Shown one piece after another: positions 32,488-41,479 of a stretch of 54,432 nucleotides of DNA. Where the stretch lies: positions 168,615-223,046 of the forward strand of contig PLXQ01000060.1 in the NCBI GenBank assembly GCA_003151475.1, given 5' to 3'. Source of the DNA: Acidimicrobiaceae bacterium. Lineage in GTDB: Bacteria > Actinomycetota > Acidimicrobiia > Acidimicrobiales > UBA8190. The notes beneath the pieces were generated by a model. That model saw only the letters and a program-made list of their open reading frames with translations, had not been told where the DNA came from and ran no database searches. Numbering within the stretch: the first letter of the stretch is position 1; each line of letters begins with the position of its first letter. A program made the translations under genes and the position numbers.

Positions 32488-33474
32488 TTAGCCGTGCTGC
32501 CAGACCCGGCTCGAGATGTTGCGTATTCCGGGCAGGGCCGCTTCATCGAGGGCGGCGACGTCGTCGGCGTCGAGCCTCCAGCCGAGGGCGCCGGCATTCT
32601 CCTGGGCCTGAGATCTGCTCTTGGCCCCGGGAATCGGCACGGCGCCTTTGGCGATGACCCAGTTCAACGCCACCTGGCTGGGCGTCTTTCCTCCGTGTTT
32701 CTCCCCGATGGTCCGTAGCTCGTTCACCACGGCGTCGACGACCTCCATCGGGTGGTTGGAAAAGTTCCGCTTACCGGGAGGAGGGTTGGCCGCCGAGTAC
32801 TTGCCGGTCAGCCGTCCCTGGCCGATGGGTGAGTAGGCCAGAGCGATGACGCCCAATTCGGCGCAGGCGGCAAGCAGACCTCCCGTTTCGGGCACCCGTC
32901 GCAGCAGCGAGAACTCGATCTGGTTGGTGGCCAGGCGCATGCCGCGCTTGTCGAGCTCGCTGGCGATGGAACGGGTCTCTTTCGTCGAGTAATTGGAGAC
33001 ACCGACAGCCTTCACCAGACCGGCCTGGTGGGCAGCGGCCAGGGCATCGGCCAGCGCCCCGTGAGAACGAAGGCTGACGGGGCCGTGTATCTGGTAGAGG
33101 TCGACACAGGGGACGCCGAGACGTCCGAGCGACGCCCGTAGAGATTTGAGAAGCGCCCCCCGCACGTTCAGCTTCCAGGGCGATGGCATGAACTTGGTGG
33201 CGAGCACAACGGCGCTGGCGCGGGCCGGATCGTGGTCGCGCATCTGACCGATGATCCGTTCGCTCTCGCCGCCTCCATAGACTTCGGCCGTGTCGAACAA
33301 GGTAACGCCGGCATCGATGGAGGCGTTCCAGGCCTCCTCGATCGAACCGAGCGTGAGCGCAGTGTCGTAACCGCCCATGCCCCAGGTGGACCGGTCTCCC
33401 CAGGCCCAGGTCCCCACTCCGAGCAGGGGAATGGAGACATCGCTTCCGGCCAGGGTGTAGTTCTCAGGGCTCAT
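32488..33474 (-). CDS. Aldo/keto reductase
   Basis: A 328-residue NADPH-dependent TIM-barrel oxidoreductase. The catalytic tetrad is visible as D61 and Y66 ('FDTAEVYGGGESE'), K94 ('LATKF') and H130 ('YQIHGP'). Cofactor-binding sequence is 'IPIPGAKSRSQAQENAGAL'. It is of the plant-type/YajO-like class acting on aldehydes and sugars. On the minus strand a TACGGT box stands 8 bases before the ATG. It is convergent with the small lipoprotein gene. Confidence 0.92.
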   Translation of the reverse strand: MSPENYTLAGSDVSIPLLGVGTWAWGDRSTWGMGGYDTALTLGSIEEAWNASIDAGVTLFDTAEVYGGGESERIIGQMRDHDPARASAVVLATKFMPSPWKLNVRGALLKSLRASLGRLGVPCVDLYQIHGPVSLRSHGALADALAAAHQAGLVKAVGVSNYSTKETRSIASELDKRGMRLATNQIEFSLLRRVPETGGLLAACAELGVIALAYSPIGQGRLTGKYSAANPPPGKRNFSNHPMEVVDAVVNELRTIGEKHGGKTPSQVALNWVIAKGAVPIPGAKSRSQAQENAGALGWRLDADDVAALDEAALPGIRNISSRVWQHG

Positions 33475-33498
33475 GGAGAAGCACCGTACCCGTCGGCG

Positions 33499-34047
33499 TC
33501 ACCCCGTGGCCGAGGGAGACACGACGGTGATGTTGATGCCGAATTCCCCCGTCTTCAGTTCCGAGCCCACGGCGGACGAGCTGCTGCCCATCTCGACCTG
33601 GACCGTCCAGGTGGAGTTCTTGGCCGTGAACGACGCTCCTGTCAGGGTCACCGTGGTCGAGGTCGAGTTCTGGCCCGACCCCGAAACCTCGGTGGTCGAG
33701 GGTGCGGAGATGTTGGTCACGTTGTAGCCGGCGGATTGGAATTTAGATTCGTAGGCCTGGGCCCCCGCCGCCACCGCTCCGGGCACGGCGAAGGCGGCGT
33801 CATAGCCCCCATTCGTGCCCGCCCCTGCGATGACCCGGGCGTTGTCCGGTAGGGGCACGTTGGTCGGAAAACCCGATGGAAGGCCGTGGATGGCGGCGGA
33901 GAATTTGTGGCCTCCGATATCGCCCGAGATCCCGTTCTTCGAGATGTGGATACCGCACGCTGTGGCCAGGACACCAATGGCGCCGACGCACAGCGCGGCG
34001 GTCGCTCGACGACCCGGACTTCGCGTGACGGCTCTCGCATTCGGCAC
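33499..34047 (-). CDS. Lipoprotein of unknown function
   Basis: A 182-residue lipoprotein (Tat/Sec-like Arg-rich N-terminus, lipobox A-T-A-C, C31). Repeated beta-strand-like segments follow: 'IHISKNGISGDIGGHKFSAAI', 'FPTNVPLPDNARVIAGAG' and 'TVTLTGASFTAKNSTWTVQVEM'. The 'LPSGFPTNVPLPDNA' phrase recurs in small actinobacterial lipoproteins. GTG 34047 is fixed by GGAGGG 7 bases upstream. The D-threonine aldolase-like gene lies 91 bases upstream on the same strand. Confidence 0.78.
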   Translation of the reverse strand: MPNARAVTRSPGRRATAALCVGAIGVLATACGIHISKNGISGDIGGHKFSAAIHGLPSGFPTNVPLPDNARVIAGAGTNGGYDAAFAVPGAVAAGAQAYESKFQSAGYNVTNISAPSTTEVSGSGQNSTSTTVTLTGASFTAKNSTWTVQVEMGSSSSAVGSELKTGEFGINITVVSPSATG

Positions 34048-34138
34048 GGAACGACCCTCCTTGCGCCGATGACGGGCACCGGCTCTCGCTCGGGCCTCAC
34101 GGTACCTTCCGTCCGATGTCGGATTGAGGACCGGTCCG

Positions 34139-35131
34139 TCACCAGCCTCGGAGATCGACGGGCCAGGTCTCGAGAACGTCGTCTCCGTCGACCACGAAGA
34201 TCTTCTCGTGACAGGCGACGGTGGGGTCGACATGGGCGGGAATAACGCGCACGCGATCGCCGACCTTGACCGGCTGTCCCGGAGCGAATGTCACGTGCTC
34301 GTCGGAACAGAACCAGACCTCGGAGCCCTCGATGGTCGGGTTCCCGTGGTCCATGGACAACGCTTTCAAGCCGCAGTCGGCCACTGCCCAACCGGGCGAG
34401 ACCGAGATCACCGTGGCTTCGACCCACAGCGCCTGTTGAAAGGGCAGACCGAGCTCGGCGTAGGCGGTGTCCATCAGTGCGTACGAACCGGCCTGGATCT
34501 CCGTGGCCCAGCCGTTGATGTCGTAGGTCCCGGTCCCACCGGCGGAGACGAGGTCACCACCGACATCGGCGTGGGCGGCGAGCAACGCCTCCATGGCCGG
34601 CCTGATCATCTCGATCCGCTTGGCTCTGTCCGGGAGCCCGACGATGTGGCCCTCGTAGCCCATGACCCCTCGCACCTCGAGCCCGCGCCGACGGGCGGTG
34701 TCGGCCAGAGAGCCGGCGGAGGTAGGGTCGCATCCGCAGCGGGGCAATCCGACGTTCACGTCGATGACCACTTCCTCCACGCCACCGGCCACGGCGGTGG
34801 CGATCGTCGCCGGCGAATCGACGGCCAGTGTCACCCGGGCACCCGACCGGACCAGCGCGCCGAGGCGCTGGGCGTCGACCACCTCGTTGGCCAGAAGGAG
34901 ATCCTCACCGAGGCCGGCGCGGACCATCCCCTCCATCTCGGCCATGGTGGCGCACGTGAAGTTGTGATGACCGTGCGCTTTCTGTCTCGCCGCCAATGAG
35001 GTGCATTTGTGCGCCTTCACGTGGGGACGCAGGCGCGGCCCGGGCAGCGCGGCGGCCATGGACGTCAAATTGGCCTCGAGAACAGCCGCCTCCACCACCA
35101 GCGCCGGAGTCGTCACCTGGTCGATCTTCAT
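34139..35131 (-). CDS. D-threonine aldolase / D-serine dehydratase-like PLP enzyme
   Basis: A 330-residue fold-type III PLP enzyme. K39 in 'RPHVKAHKC' is the likely Schiff-base lysine. 'VIDVNVGLPRCGC', 'GVMGYEGHIVG' and 'SAGGTGTYD' match the family. The metal site reads H300-x-D302 in 'IPAHVDPTVACHE', the His/Asp pair described for bacterial D-threonine aldolase rather than the His/Cys pair of D-serine dehydratase. It probably cleaves a D-beta-hydroxy amino acid. TACGCT on the minus strand 7 bases before the ATG suggests a leaderless start. Confidence 0.85.
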   Translation of the reverse strand: MKIDQVTTPALVVEAAVLEANLTSMAAALPGPRLRPHVKAHKCTSLAARQKAHGHHNFTCATMAEMEGMVRAGLGEDLLLANEVVDAQRLGALVRSGARVTLAVDSPATIATAVAGGVEEVVIDVNVGLPRCGCDPTSAGSLADTARRRGLEVRGVMGYEGHIVGLPDRAKRIEMIRPAMEALLAAHADVGGDLVSAGGTGTYDINGWATEIQAGSYALMDTAYAELGLPFQQALWVEATVISVSPGWAVADCGLKALSMDHGNPTIEGSEVWFCSDEHVTFAPGQPVKVGDRVRVIPAHVDPTVACHEKIFVVDGDDVLETWPVDLRGW

Positions 35132-35138
35132 CGGGCCG

Positions 35139-35144
35139 AGCGTA
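35139..35144 (-). promoter_or_regulatory. Leaderless -10 box (TACGCT) of the D-threonine aldolase-like gene
   Basis: TACGCT on the minus strand is followed by seven bases (CGGCCCG) and the ATG at 35131. No Shine-Dalgarno is present. Confidence 0.35.
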
Positions 35145-35233
35145 CGCGACCAACCTGCAGGCGCCAGACTGTTCCTCGGGGCGCGCCCAGGCGCCGTGGA
35201 GCCCGATGATGTCGATGAGGAGTGGACTCGGCG

Positions 35234-37792
35234 ATGAGCGCAGACGGGAATACGGAGGCGACGAAGCAAGGGCGGTCGTCACGCGACTCGAAGGTCGGTC
35301 GGCTGGTGGCCGGGCTCAGTGTCGACGAGAAGGCCTCTCTCACCGCCGGCCGGGATCTGTGGACGATCCCGGGCATCGCCCGGGTGGGCATCCCGGCCGT
35401 CGGGGTCACCGACGGGCCGAACGGAGCGCGCGGGACCACGCTGCCGGGGCCTGAGGCGAAACCGACCGTGTGCGTCCCCTGTGGTTCGGCGCTCGGCGCC
35501 ACGTGGGATCTCGAGTTGGTCTCGGAGGTGGGGGCGCTCCTGGCCGAGGAGGCTCGTGCCCGGGGATGCAGCGTGCTGCTGGCTCCGACGGTCAACATCC
35601 CCCGGTCTCCTTTGGCCGGGCGCAACTTCGAGTGTTACTCCGAGGACCCGCTCCTCTCGGGACTCCTGGCCGCCTCTTTCATCGAAGGAGCGCAGTCACA
35701 GATGGTGGCGACAACGGTGAAGCACTTCGTCGGAAATGACGCCGAGTTCGAGCGCTACACCATGAGTTCGGTGATCGACGAGCGCAGCCTGCGCGAGATC
35801 TATCTCGTGCCCTTCGAGCACGCCGTGCGTACGGGAAAGGCTCTCGGCGTCATGACCGGATACAACCGGATGAACGGGAAATGGTGCAGCGAGGATAAGG
35901 AACTTCTCACCGACATTCTCCGCGGGGAATGGGGCTTCGACGGTTTCATCCTCACCGACTGGTACGCGGTGGCGTCGACCGTCGGCTCCCACGATGCCGG
36001 TGTGGATCTCGAAATGCCCGGACCGGGTCGGGCTTACGGGTCGGCGCTGGCCGACGCGGTCCGGGACGGCTCGGTGGCCGAAGGAGCGCTCGATGACCAG
36101 GTGGGACGGCTGCTCTCGGTCTACGACCGGCTGGGGCTGCTCGATCCGGGCGACGGTGATACAGCGCCCGAGCGGCCGGCGCCCGAGCGGCGTTCCGCGG
36201 TGGCCCGGCGGGCCGCCGCCGGCGCCATCGTGTTGCTGAAGAACGATGGCATCCTGCCCTTACCGGCGGCGCTGAGAAAGGTGGCTGTCATCGGTGCCAA
36301 CGCGGAACGGGCGGTGATCATGGGAGGGGGATCGGCCGGCGTCGAGCCCGACCACAGGACCAGCCCGCTGGCGGCGCTGCGGACCAAATTGGGTGGAGAC
36401 GTCACCGTCGTCCATGAGACGGGAGTGGACCTGGCCCGGACCACCTCGACGCTGCACATGCCGTTGTCGGTGCAGTACTTCGACGGTCTCGACTGCGTCG
36501 GGGAGGCTGTGCACGGTGACGAGCTGCACGCCACCGAGCTTTCCCATCTGGGCGCTCCCGTTCCCACCCTCGAGGGTCAGTTCTCGGTGCGCGCCACCGG
36601 GACATTCCGGCCCAGCGAGACGGGTCGCTATCTCTTCACGCTGACCCACGTCGGTCGGGCCCGCGTGCTTGTGGACGGAGACGTGGTGCTCGATGGTTTC
36701 GACGAAACTCTTCCCCGGGGTCCGAGCTTCATGGGACTCGGAAGCAAAGAGTTGACGCACGAGGTGGAGCTCGACGGCGAACACGAAGTCCAGGTCACCG
36801 TGGAGTACGACACGCTCGGCGCACGGGGCCTCTACGCCTTCCGGGTCGGATGCCGGTGGATGGCCCCCGCCGATCTGATCGACCGGGCCGTGGCTGCCGC
36901 CGGCGATGCCGAAGTGGCCGTGGTGGTGGTGGGGACCTCGAACGAGTGGGAGTCGGAAGGCTTTGACCGGGAGTCGCTCGCGCTTCCGGTGGATCAGGAC
37001 GAACTCGTCCGGCGCGTGGCCGCCGTCAACAGCCGAACGGTGGTGGTGGTGAACACCGGGGCGCCGGTGGCCATGCCGTGGGCGCACGAGGTGGGGGCCG
37101 TCCTTCAGATCTGGTTCGGCGGTCAGGAGATGGCCACCGCGCTGGCCGACGTGCTCGTCGGGGACGAGGATCCGGGAGGCCGGCTCCCGGTCAGCTTTCC
37201 CGTGCGCCTCGAGGACACGCCGGCCTTCGGTTACTTCCCCGGCGAACGCAACGAGCTGCGCTACGGGGAGGGTCTCTTCGTCGGCTACCGCTGGTACGAA
37301 GCCCGTCAACTGGCCGTGAGCTTCCCGTTCGGCCACGGACTGTCGTACTCGACATTCGCGCTGGGCGAACCCCGGCTTTCGGCCCGTCGGTTCGTGGCCG
37401 GAGACAAGCTGGTGATCACCGTGCCCGTGACGAACAGCGGGCCAAGGGCGGGGACCGAAGTCGTTCAGCTCTATGTGGCTCCCCCACGGTGCGATCTGGT
37501 CCGGCCTCAGAAGGAGCTGAAAGCGTTCGGCAAGGTCCGACTCGACGCCGGCGAGAGCGCCGATGTCGCCCTCGTTCTGTCGGACCGTTCATTTTCTTAC
37601 TGGGACCCGGGGACGAGGGAAACGCAGGAGCTCCGGTCCAGGATGCCCCTCGGGAACATGGTCAATGAGGCGTCCGGGGTCGGACATCCAGCGGGTTGGC
37701 GGACCGACCCCGGCGAGTATGTGCTCCATGTCGGGCGGTCATCCGGCGACATCTCGTGGAAGATTCCGATTTCGGTGGAGCCGTCTTCGTAG
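35234..37792 (+). CDS. GH3 beta-glucosidase with PA14 insert
   Basis: An 852-residue glycoside hydrolase family 3 enzyme. The N-terminal barrel has 'GVTDGPNGARG', 'NIPRSPLAGRNFECYSEDP', 'TVKHFVGNDAE' and nucleophile D242 in 'LTDWYA'. The second domain is interrupted by a PA14 domain (about 410-545: 'GTFRPSETGRYLFTLTHVGRARVLVDGDVV'; landmarks P-x-x-T-G-x-Y and V-L-V-D-G). It resumes with 'NEWESEGFDRESLALP', holding the likely acid/base Glu (573 or 575). A fibronectin-III-like end follows ('VTNSGPRAGTEVVQLYV'). No signal peptide is seen, so it is probably cytoplasmic. GAGGAG lies 11 bases before ATG 35234; GTG 35222 is possible. Confidence 0.94.
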   Translation: MSADGNTEATKQGRSSRDSKVGRLVAGLSVDEKASLTAGRDLWTIPGIARVGIPAVGVTDGPNGARGTTLPGPEAKPTVCVPCGSALGATWDLELVSEVGALLAEEARARGCSVLLAPTVNIPRSPLAGRNFECYSEDPLLSGLLAASFIEGAQSQMVATTVKHFVGNDAEFERYTMSSVIDERSLREIYLVPFEHAVRTGKALGVMTGYNRMNGKWCSEDKELLTDILRGEWGFDGFILTDWYAVASTVGSHDAGVDLEMPGPGRAYGSALADAVRDGSVAEGALDDQVGRLLSVYDRLGLLDPGDGDTAPERPAPERRSAVARRAAAGAIVLLKNDGILPLPAALRKVAVIGANAERAVIMGGGSAGVEPDHRTSPLAALRTKLGGDVTVVHETGVDLARTTSTLHMPLSVQYFDGLDCVGEAVHGDELHATELSHLGAPVPTLEGQFSVRATGTFRPSETGRYLFTLTHVGRARVLVDGDVVLDGFDETLPRGPSFMGLGSKELTHEVELDGEHEVQVTVEYDTLGARGLYAFRVGCRWMAPADLIDRAVAAAGDAEVAVVVVGTSNEWESEGFDRESLALPVDQDELVRRVAAVNSRTVVVVNTGAPVAMPWAHEVGAVLQIWFGGQEMATALADVLVGDEDPGGRLPVSFPVRLEDTPAFGYFPGERNELRYGEGLFVGYRWYEARQLAVSFPFGHGLSYSTFALGEPRLSARRFVAGDKLVITVPVTNSGPRAGTEVVQLYVAPPRCDLVRPQKELKAFGKVRLDAGESADVALVLSDRSFSYWDPGTRETQELRSRMPLGNMVNEASGVGHPAGWRTDPGEYVLHVGRSSGDISWKIPISVEPSS

Positions 37793-37837
37793 ACCGCCGA
37801 CCCGTGGACCGGTACCGGGGCGTGACGCCGGGGTGGG

Positions 37838-38718
37838 TCAGTCGAGACCGGCGAGCTCTGCGCTCAGATCCCAGAGGCGCCGGGCGGCATCGACGTCGGT
37901 GGCGATGGCCGACGTCGCTTTCGGGCGGCAGTTGACGAAGTAAGTGCCCGTGACACCCTTCACCTCATCCGAGGCGGCCAACCAGATGGGGGTGGCCGCC
38001 CCTTCTGCGGGGAGCGGGCGAACGGTCGGGCCACGGCGATGCCGAGCCTCAGCCAGGTGGTGTCGCCGTCCATGGCGAATCCGCTGGCCACGAAGCCGGG
38101 ATGAAGCGCGTTCACCGTTACCTCGGTATCGGCCAGTCGGCGGGCCAGCTCGAAGGTGAAATAGAGATTCATGAGCTTGGTGGCGCTGTAGACGAACGAG
38201 CCCCGGTAAGGCCGCGACATCCACTGGAGGTCGTCGAAGTCCAGACCGTCGCGTGCCTGGGTGTGACCCCAGGAGGAGACGACGATGATGCGGGCCGGTG
38301 CACTGTGACGCAGCCGGTCGAGGAGCAGCCCGGTGAGGAGGAAGTGGCCGAGGTGATTGGACTGGAACTGCATCTCCAGGGCGTCCTCGGTCATCGTCCG
38401 TTTGGCCAGGACGCCGCCGGCGTTCAGATCGAGCACATGGATCTCGTCGAGGCGTTCGAGCAGATCCGTCGCACAAGCGCGCACCGAATCCAGGCTGGCC
38501 AGGTCGAGCGACGCACATTCGACCGCTTCGTTCCCGCTCTCCCGGCGGATGTCCCCGACCGCCGCCGCCCCCCTCTGTGGATGGCGAGAGGTGATCACGA
38601 CACGGGCGCCGAGGCGGGCCAACTCCGTGGCTGTCGCCTTGCCGATGCCGCTGTTGCCACCGGTGATGACGACGGTGCGGCCCGTCATGTCGCTCAGATG
38701 GGAGCAGTTTCCGGCCAC
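37838..38718 (-). pseudogene. Retinol-dehydrogenase-like SDR interrupted by a frameshift
   Basis: The N-terminal 240 residues are a normal SDR: 'VVITGGNSGIGKATATELA', 'LNAGG', 'NHLGHFLLTGLLL', Ser in 'VVSSWG' and Tyr-x3-Lys in 'YSATKLMN'. After 'FARSPQKG' the frame runs into nonsense and stops at 37960. The expected ending ('AATPIWLAASDEV...GTYFVNCRP...') continues in another frame to 37838. One missing G in the run at 37999-38002 (CCCC on the plus strand) explains it. It may be a real mutation or a homopolymer sequencing error. The start is probably GTG 38718 (TAGCGT box 7 bases upstream); ATG 38688 is the alternative. Confidence 0.8.
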
Positions 38719-38884
38719 GGGGGCCACGCTAGTGGGGTGCCTGGCCACGGGCACCCGGGGGGGTCAGCGCCCTCGGGCGGATTCACGCGTCAATCTGTGG
38801 ACGGAAGTACCCTGGCGCAACTGACACCGGCGTCACAGATGCGGGCAGGGACTCGACCGGCTCCGCAATTCGAAGAGGAGAGCC

Positions 38885-40483
38885 ATGCGGCGAACAACGG
38901 CAAACGGCGACCGGGCTCAGGCGGCGCGACGGGTCGTCGGATGTGTCATCGGAGTCTCGCTGGTACTGGCGGCCTGCAGCAGCGGAGGCGGTGCCCCCAG
39001 CGCGAAAACCAACGCCGGTACTCCTGATCCGAATGGAGTCCTGCGCTACGGAGTGGACCTGAACGCCGGGTTCTCGAACGACTTCGATCCCGCCACCGGC
39101 ACCAACGACTGTTCGTTCCAGGAACTGTCACAGATCTACTCCAGCATCACCTTTGAGCCCCCGGGCCAGCAGGGCAATAACGAGATTCTCCCCGGTATCG
39201 CTCAGAGCTGGCAGATCTCGGGTTCGACCTTGACTCTGCACATTCGGCCCGGTGTCACGTTCTCCGATGGCACACCGGTCGACGCCAACGCCGTGATGCA
39301 GAGCATTGAGCACATCCGCAAGAGCCCCTTACGCACGTCGCTGCTCGCCATCGTGAGCATGGATCCCACCAATGCCACCACCTTGGTGATTCAGCTGAAG
39401 CAGCCCCCGACCCCCGGTGACCTGCTACTCGCCTTCAGCTTCCTCGACGGCATGGTCATGGCTCCCACCTCTTTGGCCACGGCCTCGACCAAGCCGATCG
39501 GCTCCGGGCCGTTCGTGCTGCAGAGCTACCAGCCGGGCTCGGAGATCGCCTTGGTGGCCAACAAGAACTATTTCGACAAATCGGCTTACAAACTGGCCGG
39601 GGTCGACTTCGTCCAGTTGTCGGCCGGCCCGCAGGCCATCGGGGCGCTGATCAACGGTTCGGTGGACATGATCGAGCTCATGCCCACCGACTACAAGGTG
39701 GCGAAGGGCAATCCGAACATCGGCATCGCCGTCACCCAGTCGTACCAGTACATGCTGATGCAACTGCGCGAGAACACGCCTCCCTTCAACAATCCCAAGG
39801 TGCGCAATGCTCTCGAGTACGCCATCAACCGCCAGGAGATCAACAAGGTCGTCCTCGACGGGTTGGGGCAACCGGCCTACCAACCTTTCTCGAGCTCTTC
39901 ACCGGGCTACAACGCCACGGTCGGAAATACCTACACCTACAAGCCGGCCACGGCCAAGGCCCTGCTGGCCCAGGCCGGGTTTCCCAAGGGGGTGAGCTTC
40001 AGCCTCGTCTTCCCCGCCGGCGAGGCCGACTTCCAGAGCGCGGCCACGATCATGCAGAACGAGCTGGCGCCGGCCGGCTTCCACATGTCCATCACCCAGA
40101 TCCCCCCCGGCGATCTCTACACCCAGGTGTACGAGAAGAAGGAGGGCAACGCCATCCTCATCGAGAACTCTTCCAACGGGCCCGACCTGGCCAATAACTT
40201 CGAGAGCTCGTACGAGAGCACCGGCTTCGTGGCTACCTCCCTCGGCTCCGTCAACTCTCAGGTGACGTCTCTCGTCCAGCAGGCGTCGGATTCCATCGAT
40301 GCCTCGGTCCAGGGACCGCTCATGCAAAAGGCATCGGCCATCGTGATGTCGCAGGGACTCGAGGTTCCCATCGCCTTCATCCCCGAGATCGTGGGCTACA
40401 ACAAGACGCGTGTCGGGGGCAAAGTGGTCGCCCCCATCGGATTCTGCAAGGCAGATCTGGCGGGCATCTACATCAAGAAGTGA
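38885..40483 (+). CDS. Peptide/nickel-type ABC importer substrate-binding lipoprotein (SBP family 5)
   Basis: A 532-residue extracellular solute-binding protein of family 5 (DppA/OppA type). Signal peptide with lipobox L-A-A-C (C31). Landmarks are 'NEILPGIAQSW', 'LTLHIRPGVTFSDGTPVDANAV', 'GSGPFVLQSYQPGSEIALVANKNYF' and 'NNPKVRNALEYAINRQEI' (each typical of the family). AGAGGAG stands 6 bases before the ATG. It is the first gene of a three-gene importer operon; the permease starts 15 bases after its stop. The substrate could be peptides, opines or oligosaccharides. Confidence 0.92.
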   Translation: MRRTTANGDRAQAARRVVGCVIGVSLVLAACSSGGGAPSAKTNAGTPDPNGVLRYGVDLNAGFSNDFDPATGTNDCSFQELSQIYSSITFEPPGQQGNNEILPGIAQSWQISGSTLTLHIRPGVTFSDGTPVDANAVMQSIEHIRKSPLRTSLLAIVSMDPTNATTLVIQLKQPPTPGDLLLAFSFLDGMVMAPTSLATASTKPIGSGPFVLQSYQPGSEIALVANKNYFDKSAYKLAGVDFVQLSAGPQAIGALINGSVDMIELMPTDYKVAKGNPNIGIAVTQSYQYMLMQLRENTPPFNNPKVRNALEYAINRQEINKVVLDGLGQPAYQPFSSSSPGYNATVGNTYTYKPATAKALLAQAGFPKGVSFSLVFPAGEADFQSAATIMQNELAPAGFHMSITQIPPGDLYTQVYEKKEGNAILIENSSNGPDLANNFESSYESTGFVATSLGSVNSQVTSLVQQASDSIDASVQGPLMQKASAIVMSQGLEVPIAFIPEIVGYNKTRVGGKVVAPIGFCKADLAGIYIKK

Positions 40484-40498
40484 TCTGAGCGCGTCTTC

Positions 40499-41479
40499 AT
40501 GACGTCCGGTGGATCGTTATTCTCCTTCGTCGCACGCCGAATTCTGATCACCATTCCCCTGCTGTTCATCATCTCCCTGGCTGTGTTCAGCCTCGTGCTG
40601 CTCCTACCGGGAGACCCGGCGCTGGCCTTGGCCGGTGGCCTGCATGCGAACGCCTCCACGGTGCTGCAGATCAGGCGCCAACTGCATCTCAATGAGGGCT
40701 TCTTCGCCCAGTACGGGCTGTGGTTGAGCCATGTGCTGCGCGGCAACCTCGGACATTCGCTCTTCTCGCCCGCCAGCGTCCCCAGTTCCAATGTCGCTGC
40801 CGGCATACGGATCCGGTTCCCGGTCACGCTGAGCATCGCCGTCGGGGGCATGGTCATGGCACTGCTGATCGGCCTCCCCACCGGCATCATTGCCGGACTG
40901 CGGCCCCGCTCGTGGGCCGACCGCGTCGTCACCGCCGTGAGCAGTCTTGGCGTGGCCATGCCCGACTTCTGGCTCGCCATGCTGCTCGTGATCCTTCTGG
41001 CTATTCACACCCACGTCTTGCCGCCGTTGGGCTACACCCCCTTCGCCACCTCGCCGGCGTCATGGTTCCAGCATCTGCTGATGCCATGGCTGGCCCTCGG
41101 CTTCGGCGCCGCGGCCACGGTGGCCCGGCAGATCCGGGGTTCGCTGATCGACACGCTCGACCAGGACTACATGCGGACGGCGGTCGCCAAGGGCCTGAGA
41201 CCCCGCACCATCATCTTCAAGCACGCGCTCAAGAACGCCGTCAGCCCGGTGGTGACCGTGGTGGGAATTCAATTCGGGTACCTTCTCGGGGGCACGTTCA
41301 TCATCGAGAACATCTTCTCGTTGCCCGGTCTGGGTACGTACATGATCCAGGCCATCGGCACCAAGGATCTTCCCGTCGTGCAGGGAGTGGCCCTGCTCAC
41401 GGCGGTGGCATTCGTCGTCGTCAATCTCGTCGTCGACGTCCTGTACGCCTACCTCAATCCGAAAGTGCGGCTGGTGTGA
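40499..41479 (+). CDS. ABC importer permease (DppB-like)
   Basis: A 326-residue inner-membrane permease with six membrane segments. Family landmarks are 'RRILITIPLLFIISLAVFSLV' at the N-terminus, 'LLPGDPALALAG', 'YMRTAVAKGLRPRTIIFKHALKNAVSPV' (the EAA loop that docks the ATPase) and 'LGGTFIIENIFSLPGLGTYMIQAI'. Its stop overlaps the GTG of the fused permease-ATPase gene (GTGA). It pairs with the DppC-like part of that fusion. Confidence 0.93.
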   Translation: MTSGGSLFSFVARRILITIPLLFIISLAVFSLVLLLPGDPALALAGGLHANASTVLQIRRQLHLNEGFFAQYGLWLSHVLRGNLGHSLFSPASVPSSNVAAGIRIRFPVTLSIAVGGMVMALLIGLPTGIIAGLRPRSWADRVVTAVSSLGVAMPDFWLAMLLVILLAIHTHVLPPLGYTPFATSPASWFQHLLMPWLALGFGAAATVARQIRGSLIDTLDQDYMRTAVAKGLRPRTIIFKHALKNAVSPVVTVVGIQFGYLLGGTFIIENIFSLPGLGTYMIQAIGTKDLPVVQGVALLTAVAFVVVNLVVDVLYAYLNPKVRLV

